Shown here: piece after piece, positions 59,823-64,000 of the stretch
Layout: every line of letters starts with the position of its first letter
How positions within the stretch are numbered: position 1 is the first letter of the stretch
Source: Globodera rostochiensis
Taxonomy: Eukaryota > Nematoda > Chromadorea > Rhabditida > Heteroderidae
Assembly (NCBI GenBank): GCA_018350325.1
Contig: JAEVLN010000006.1
Coordinates: 891,193 to 955,192 of the forward strand
Length of the DNA stretch: 64,000 bases
Direction of reading: 5' to 3'
Made by a program: the position numbers and the translations under genes
The notes under the pieces: model-generated
Database searches by the model: none
Told to the model about the DNA's origin: nothing
The model's input: only the letters and a program-made list of their open reading frames with translations

Positions 59823-62800
59823 TCACTTCCCCATCAGTCGATCAAATTTTGATCGACCGGAATCCTCAAATTCCGACACTCCCGCGCGAAAAGAAAAGGA
59901 GGGCCCGTCTTGCGCATCTGGCTCGTCCTCGTTCTTTCGTCTTTCTTGCTCCATGGGTCTGCTCGCTCGCCTCGTTTGTCGTTTGCTCGTTGCACTTTCT
60001 TCGAAGTGCATGGCCGCCTTTGACTTTTGTTCGTTGCGGATGTTTTGTCGCTGTTGTCCTCGTCGGATTCCAATTTGCTGAGTAAGGTGATTTGCTGGCT
60101 GGCGGTGTGCCTTTTGTCGATCCGCGTTGTTGCTGGATGCCTTTCCCTTGTTTGTCGCGAAATGGTGGTTGGTTGTCCAGAGTAGATTCGATGTGCTGAT
60201 GGGTTGCGGCGTTCCGTTGCGTTGTTTGCCGCTCATTTTTCCTTGCGTGGGCCGTAATCGCGCTGTTGAATTTGGCCAAAGCCTTGTCGGCGTTTGGGGC
60301 CATGTCTCTGGTGTAGACGTACTCCAGGGTTGCGCTCTGGTTGGGGCTGCGCGCGGCTGCCCATTTGTTGTATCCATTGCGATTGGATGAATGGCCATCA
60401 GTCCGATGAAGCCGATGATCATGAGCGCGCCAAATGTTTGGTTGATCCCTCGTGCGCGTTGTCTCGTTGATTTCGATGTTGATGGCTTCTGATCCGCCGT
60501 AACTGGGTTGCTTTTCGGTGTCTCGATGATTTCCAAGTCGGATGAAATTGATCTGTCGCTGTTGTTGCCGTCTGACGTTAGGTCGATGAATGGTGGACTC
60601 TTTGCCTGAGCTGTTGCTGGGTAAGTAGCGGTGGTGCGCAGCCGTGCTGTGTTCGAGAACAGCTTGTTCCGTTGGTGCTGTTTAAGAAGTGCTCTCTCTT
60701 TCTCTTGTCGGCGTTTCTCGTAGTCTGAGCTTGTTGCGTTTGGTTCAACGCTGATTGTCGGGTTCGGGGTTATCCGGACAGGATGCCAGGTTTTCTTCTG
60801 CTTCTTCTGACCAGAAGAAGGATTTCCCTTTGCTTTGTTCCGCTGTTTTGATGGCGGCTCGTAGCGAGTTGCTTGTGTTGGTGTGGCTGTTGGTTTGTCA
60901 TGTACGGGGCCAACAAACGTGACGTGGGCCGCGTGGGTCAGTTCGATGCGTCCCGATCCGCTGAGGATTTTGCCGATTGTTGATTGGCACACCACAAAGC
61001 CGCTTGGTAGGCGTTTGATCGGACGAACGTTGAGTTCGTGCCAGACATCCATGCCCAACATGATGTCGGGCTGCCTTTCAAAATGTGGTGGCGAAAGCTT
61101 CGTGCGTTGAAGCTGTGCACTGTCCAATTCGTTTAATTGGATCACGGGCAGGTCGTTGACCAGAAACGGTAGTGCGTTGAGGTTGACGATAAGTCGGTCT
61201 CTGCCTTCGCCGTAAATTCCGAGCTTGACCAGATTGCTGATGTACTTCTTCGCCTTTCGAGAGCCAAAGCTGGTTAAGTGGCATTCTTCAGTGTGGACTA
61301 CTGGCAATTTCAGTCGTTTTGCCGCTTGCTTGGTGATGAAAGATCGGTGGCTTCCTGGGTCGATGAACACTGTCGCCATCATGCTGCGGTGCGGTTGCGC
61401 TGGATTGAAGATTGTTGATGTTGTTGTCATGAGTAGTGCGCAGGAGTCGTCGCCTCTGACGACGTTGCACATTTGTTGTGGCACGGAGTCCGCTTCGTTG
61501 CCGTTGTTTAGTTGACCCCTTATTGCCGCTGTGTTTTGTGGTGGGCCTTGGTTGCCCTCCCAACAGAGTGATGTCGGGTGCAGTTGCTTGCATTTGTAGC
61601 ACTTGTTCGGACGTGGACATTCGTACGCTTGATGATTTGGCTTTAGGCATTTGAAACACAAGTGTTTCTCCCGAATGATGTCGAGCCGTTGTTGGACGGT
61701 ACTGAATAGTTGGCATTCCTCGTGCCAATGATTGCAGGCGCAGAAGATGCAGGGATACGGAGGTTCCCTCTCTGTTTCTTGCGTGTAGAACTCATTGTGA
61801 TTCGTTGCGCGGAATTGCTGTTCGTGATTTATCTGTTGTCCTTGCGGTTGGGGCCTGCGTTGCGGTGGCATTTCGCTGTGCCATTGTCGTGTCTCCTCAA
61901 CCGTTGACGTGATGAATGTGTGATCATGTTGTTCCGGGTTTCGGGTGTTCCCTCTGTATGTTTCGAATGTGTATTCTCGTTGTATCGGAACTTGATTGTT
62001 GCTTCTGCTCGTTGTTGCTTCGTTGTGTGCCCTCTGCGGTTGGGTGTGCGTTGCTTGGTTGTTTGTTTGCGCGGATTGCTGAGGCTGATGATGGCCGTAC
62101 TCCCCCATCACTTCTTGAATTTGTGTTTCTCTCCGGACGGCGTCGTTCAGCACGTCACGGAACTTTGTGGTTGTCCAGTTGCTTGGATCCTCGGCCTTTC
62201 TGTTGAGTATGGTGCGCAGGAATGATGGGGTAAGCTTCTTCTCCAGCATGAGAAATGTCGGCGGACCTTCGATGTCCTCACCGGCGTTGTTCAGCTCTCG
62301 CGTGAGCCGTTCGAGTTGCAGAAGGAAGTCCTGCGTGTCGCGCAGGTTTTTGCAGGCTTTCAAATTCGCCAACTCGAAGTGGAGTGCTCGCATGTGCTCC
62401 TCCGGTGCGCCGTACGTGTCCTTCAGTAGGTGAAGTGCCACGTCGTAGTTTTTGTCTTCCAAGCGGAAGCCGGCAACAAGCTCCCGAGCTTCTCCGCTGA
62501 GCATGTTGCGCAGGAGATTGAATTTCTCCGTTTTGCCGATTGCTTGGTGGCTGCCGATCGCCGATCTGAAGCTCTCGTAGAATTCCGGCCATTTCCTTTT
62601 GTTGCCGTCAAACTTTTCCAGCTGTATGGGCTGAAATTGGTAGAATGGCGCGGTGAAGGATGGTGCTGATGCCATTTGCATTGGGTGTGTTGCCTGCTCT
62701 GTTTTGATTTCTCTGTCGACTTTACTTTGGCACATCTTGGCGTTGACGCTGAGGCGGGTTTCCAAATCCCGCAGATCGCGCAGCTTGGTAGTTGCTTCGT

Positions 62801-63107
62801 CGTAGCGTTCGGCAATTCTTTCCTTCTTGTCGAAGGCGACGTAGTCGGTTTCCTCTGCTTCGCGCTCTTTTGACGAAAGGGAACGGATGAGTTCCGACCA
62901 TGCCGATAACGCTTCGCGCATTTCATCCAAATGCACCTCGATGATGCGGATTTCTTTGCCGATGCGATCCACCTGGGATTCGAGCAGGATCGCAGTTTCC
63001 CAGGCCGGATGTGCGGAGTCCGGTTGAACGTCCAGTTCGGTGGCATTGCGTGCCTTGCTGATTGTCTTCAATGCGGCGCTGATTCGCCGTTGGATGGGTC
63101 CGGACAT
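59823..63107 (-). CDS. BEL/Pao Gag-protease polyprotein, 1094 residues
   Basis: Gag would form particles and bind element RNA; the protease would cut the polyprotein. The N-terminal 140 residues are helical and charged. A DUF1759-type Gag domain spans about 155-335 (LEKFDGNKRKWPEFYESFRS, LLRNMLSGEARELV, LKDTYGAPEEHMRAL). A Gln/His-rich linker leads to zinc knuckles at about 453-515 (CIFCACNHWHEEC, CFKCLKPNHQAYEC, CYKCKQLHPTSLC). A DUF1758 retroviral-type aspartic protease spans about 555-720, with FIDPGSHRSF (D583) as the active-site loop and DIMLGMD near its end. The loop reads DPG where D-S/T-G is usual. After 740 the chain is basic and disordered, with FIDLTSD (840-846) and a hydrophobic stretch at about 890-910, then stops where reverse transcriptase would be expected. 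Confidence 0.85.
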   Translation of the reverse strand: MSGPIQRRISAALKTISKARNATELDVQPDSAHPAWETAILLESQVDRIGKEIRIIEVHLDEMREALSAWSELIRSLSSKEREAEETDYVAFDKKERIAERYDEATTKLRDLRDLETRLSVNAKMCQSKVDREIKTEQATHPMQMASAPSFTAPFYQFQPIQLEKFDGNKRKWPEFYESFRSAIGSHQAIGKTEKFNLLRNMLSGEARELVAGFRLEDKNYDVALHLLKDTYGAPEEHMRALHFELANLKACKNLRDTQDFLLQLERLTRELNNAGEDIEGPPTFLMLEKKLTPSFLRTILNRKAEDPSNWTTTKFRDVLNDAVRRETQIQEVMGEYGHHQPQQSAQTNNQATHTQPQRAHNEATTSRSNNQVPIQREYTFETYRGNTRNPEQHDHTFITSTVEETRQWHSEMPPQRRPQPQGQQINHEQQFRATNHNEFYTQETEREPPYPCIFCACNHWHEECQLFSTVQQRLDIIREKHLCFKCLKPNHQAYECPRPNKCYKCKQLHPTSLCWEGNQGPPQNTAAIRGQLNNGNEADSVPQQMCNVVRGDDSCALLMTTTSTIFNPAQPHRSMMATVFIDPGSHRSFITKQAAKRLKLPVVHTEECHLTSFGSRKAKKYISNLVKLGIYGEGRDRLIVNLNALPFLVNDLPVIQLNELDSAQLQRTKLSPPHFERQPDIMLGMDVWHELNVRPIKRLPSGFVVCQSTIGKILSGSGRIELTHAAHVTFVGPVHDKPTATPTQATRYEPPSKQRNKAKGNPSSGQKKQKKTWHPVRITPNPTISVEPNATSSDYEKRRQEKERALLKQHQRNKLFSNTARLRTTATYPATAQAKSPPFIDLTSDGNNSDRSISSDLEIIETPKSNPVTADQKPSTSKSTRQRARGINQTFGALMIIGFIGLMAIHPIAMDTTNGQPRAAPTRAQPWSTSTPETWPQTPTRLWPNSTARLRPTQGKMSGKQRNGTPQPISTSNLLWTTNHHFATNKGKASSNNADRQKAHRQPANHLTQQIGIRRGQQRQNIRNEQKSKAAMHFEESATSKRQTRRASRPMEQERRKNEDEPDAQDGPSFSFRAGVSEFEDSGRSKFDRLMGK

Positions 63108-63197
63108 TGCTGCTTTGTTGAATTGCTGTTGCTTCGGTTTGTTGTCCTGGATCGATTGCTGTGCCGGACGCTTGCGGTTGCGCCGGTTGTGAGACTG

Positions 63198-63501
63198 ACA
63201 CCAGTTGTCTCAAAGGACCGCTGGTGTAGTACACTCGATTTAATGGCAAACTTTCGGCCTCAGAGGGCTTCAAGTTTGTTGGACCCACCCACCAAGTTTG
63301 ATTACTCCTTGCCTGTTGGACAAGGAGTACTTATTGCTTCCCCCTACGGCTTTAGTGACTGCCTCAAAGGACAGTTACTAATCCCCCACTAGCCCTCGTG
63401 AGCACCCCTTCCGTGTACGTGAATGTAGTCCGGGCCTCAAAGGACCTCGACTACTCCTTGTTCTACGGATAATAGTTTCCGCCTCCAAGGACAGAAACTA
63501 T
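63198..63501 (-). ncRNA. Array of six hairpins in the BEL leader with a shared loop core
   Basis: Plus-strand coordinates of stems: 63198-63204 with 63221-63227 (ACACCAG/CTGGTGT), 63247-63253 with 63272-63278 (CAAACTT/AAGTTTG), 63303-63311 with 63321-63329 (TACTCCTTG/CAAGGAGTA), 63353-63361 with 63372-63380 (TAGTGACTG/CAGTTACTA, one mismatch), 63425-63430 with 63449-63454 (GTAGTC/GACTAC) and 63472-63479 with 63494-63501 (ATAGTTTC/GAAACTAT). Loops 1, 4, 5 and 6 carry CTCAAAGGAC or CTCCAAGGAC and loop 2 carries CTCAGAGGGC. The stems have unrelated sequences yet pair. The array lies between the primer-binding site and the Gag start, where packaging or translation signals are expected. Confidence 0.6.
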
Positions 63502-63640
63502 ATCCCTTAATCCCCACTTTTCCGTCCCCCCGATTCTACCGGATTGCTGAGTCCGTAGAGTCGCTGTGGGCGCGGCTTGTTGTTGATGCACGTTGTTCAG
63601 TGCCGCTGGGGATGCTGAAGTTGCTGCAGACTCGATCGTC

Positions 63641-63658
63641 GCTGCCACAGGGTCGCCA
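63641..63658 (-). promoter_or_regulatory. Primer-binding site for reverse transcription
   Basis: Directly next to the LTR end, the minus strand reads TGGCGACCCTGTGGCAGC. A TGG start and the TGGCGACC octamer are typical of tRNA-primed sites, often matched to a tRNA-Arg 3' end. The exact tRNA is not determined here. Confidence 0.75.
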
Positions 63659-64000
63659 TGTCGGAATTGGGGCCGGGCTGGTTGGGGGGTGGAGGAGCGT
63701 GGGGGGACGGTGGCGAACACGGTCGCCAAAAGCAATAAGACGAAGAAGAAACGAATTTAATGTGTGTTTTATTCTCTCGCTCAAACTTGGGTAATTAAAC
63801 CTATTTACAATGAATGATCCCCAAATGAATTGATCACTGGGGCGGAAGTTGGAATCCCGGGACAATTGGTGGAGCCCGGGAAAGGGACAATTGAGTGATG
63901 TGTGTGAGTGAGTGGAAGGCAAAAGGCCGGGGGCAATTGAAATGTGATTGGACAATTGGGCCCGGACCAAGTTTGGGGCAAATGGTGCATTGATTGTTGG
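63659..64000 (-). repeat. 5' LTR, truncated by the window end
   Basis: Direct repeat of 58953-59294. On the minus strand it ends CCGACA immediately before TGGCGACC, the usual form of an LTR/primer-binding-site border. Confidence 0.85.

Larger units (their letters stand above)
58953..64000 (-). mobile_element. BEL/Pao LTR retrotransposon coding only for Gag-protease, 5' LTR cut by the window end
   Basis: Two direct LTR copies start TGTCGGAATTGGGG at 58953 and 63659. The element is read on the minus strand: 5' LTR (63659 onward), primer-binding site, a leader of about 530 nt, one long ORF (63107 to 59823), then the 3' LTR. Over the 342 bp visible in both copies, the LTRs look identical by eye, which suggests a young insertion. 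No reverse transcriptase, RNase H or integrase is encoded between the LTRs, so it would depend on enzymes from another copy. The Gag and protease families place it in BEL/Pao. Confidence 0.88.

Noticed and set aside
59099..59826. Several open frames inside the 3' LTR region on both strands
   Set aside because: The LTR is GC-rich with few stops; the frames repeat in the second LTR and show no domain.
1..64000. CRISPR arrays, rRNA or tRNA genes
   Set aside because: No regularly spaced direct repeats with unique spacers and no tRNA cloverleaf or rRNA segment were recognised; the tandem repeats present have no spacers.

Overview
The window is a stretch of nematode nuclear DNA, AT-rich with many short introns. 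The evidence is a MLT-10-type moulting gene, two families of nematode chemoreceptors (Srsx-like and Srg-like), a stomatin, a CYP4-type cytochrome P450 and small secreted cysteine-rich genes. A bacterial-looking inositol transporter and several GC-AG introns would fit a plant-parasitic tylenchid such as a cyst nematode. That assignment is an inference, not something the sequence proves.

Layout: 1-1.4 kb holds the 3'-truncated transporter (minus). 2,189-10,606 is an 8.4 kb Polinton/Maverick-like element with very long (about 3.18 kb) terminal inverted repeats. Each arm carries a DD35E integrase, intact on the left and frameshifted on the right. A 2 kb unique core holds a FLYWCH-like ORF and two overlapping virus-like ORFs. 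11.5-21.9 kb holds an Srsx receptor, a MLT-10-like gene, an isolated Srsx last exon and a second Srsx receptor. 22-25.9 kb is gene-poor and contains a 41-bp satellite. 25.99-35.1 kb holds a polyQ/H-rich protein ending in an SH3-like domain, with a pure C/G minisatellite and a hairpin element in its introns. 35.5-40.7 kb is a complete P450 on the minus strand. 41-46.7 kb has no recognised gene. 46.7-48.6 kb is a stomatin. 49.8-53.2 kb holds an Srg receptor and a broken Srg copy split by a MULE-like MITE. 54.9-57.8 kb holds two related secreted cysteine-rich genes, with 54-58.9 kb full of dispersed repeats. 58,953 to the window end is a BEL/Pao LTR retrotransposon that encodes only Gag and protease.

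The strongest candidates for new biology are two. (1) The Polinton-like mini-element has its integrase inside both giant inverted repeats and shows none of the usual polymerase, ATPase or capsid genes. (2) The 5' leader of the Gag-protease BEL element contains six consecutive hairpins. Their stems differ in sequence yet still pair, and most of their loops share a CTCAAAGGAC-like core, which looks like a structured RNA signal. All coordinates and exon joins were read by eye from the sequence; no alignments or searches were run.
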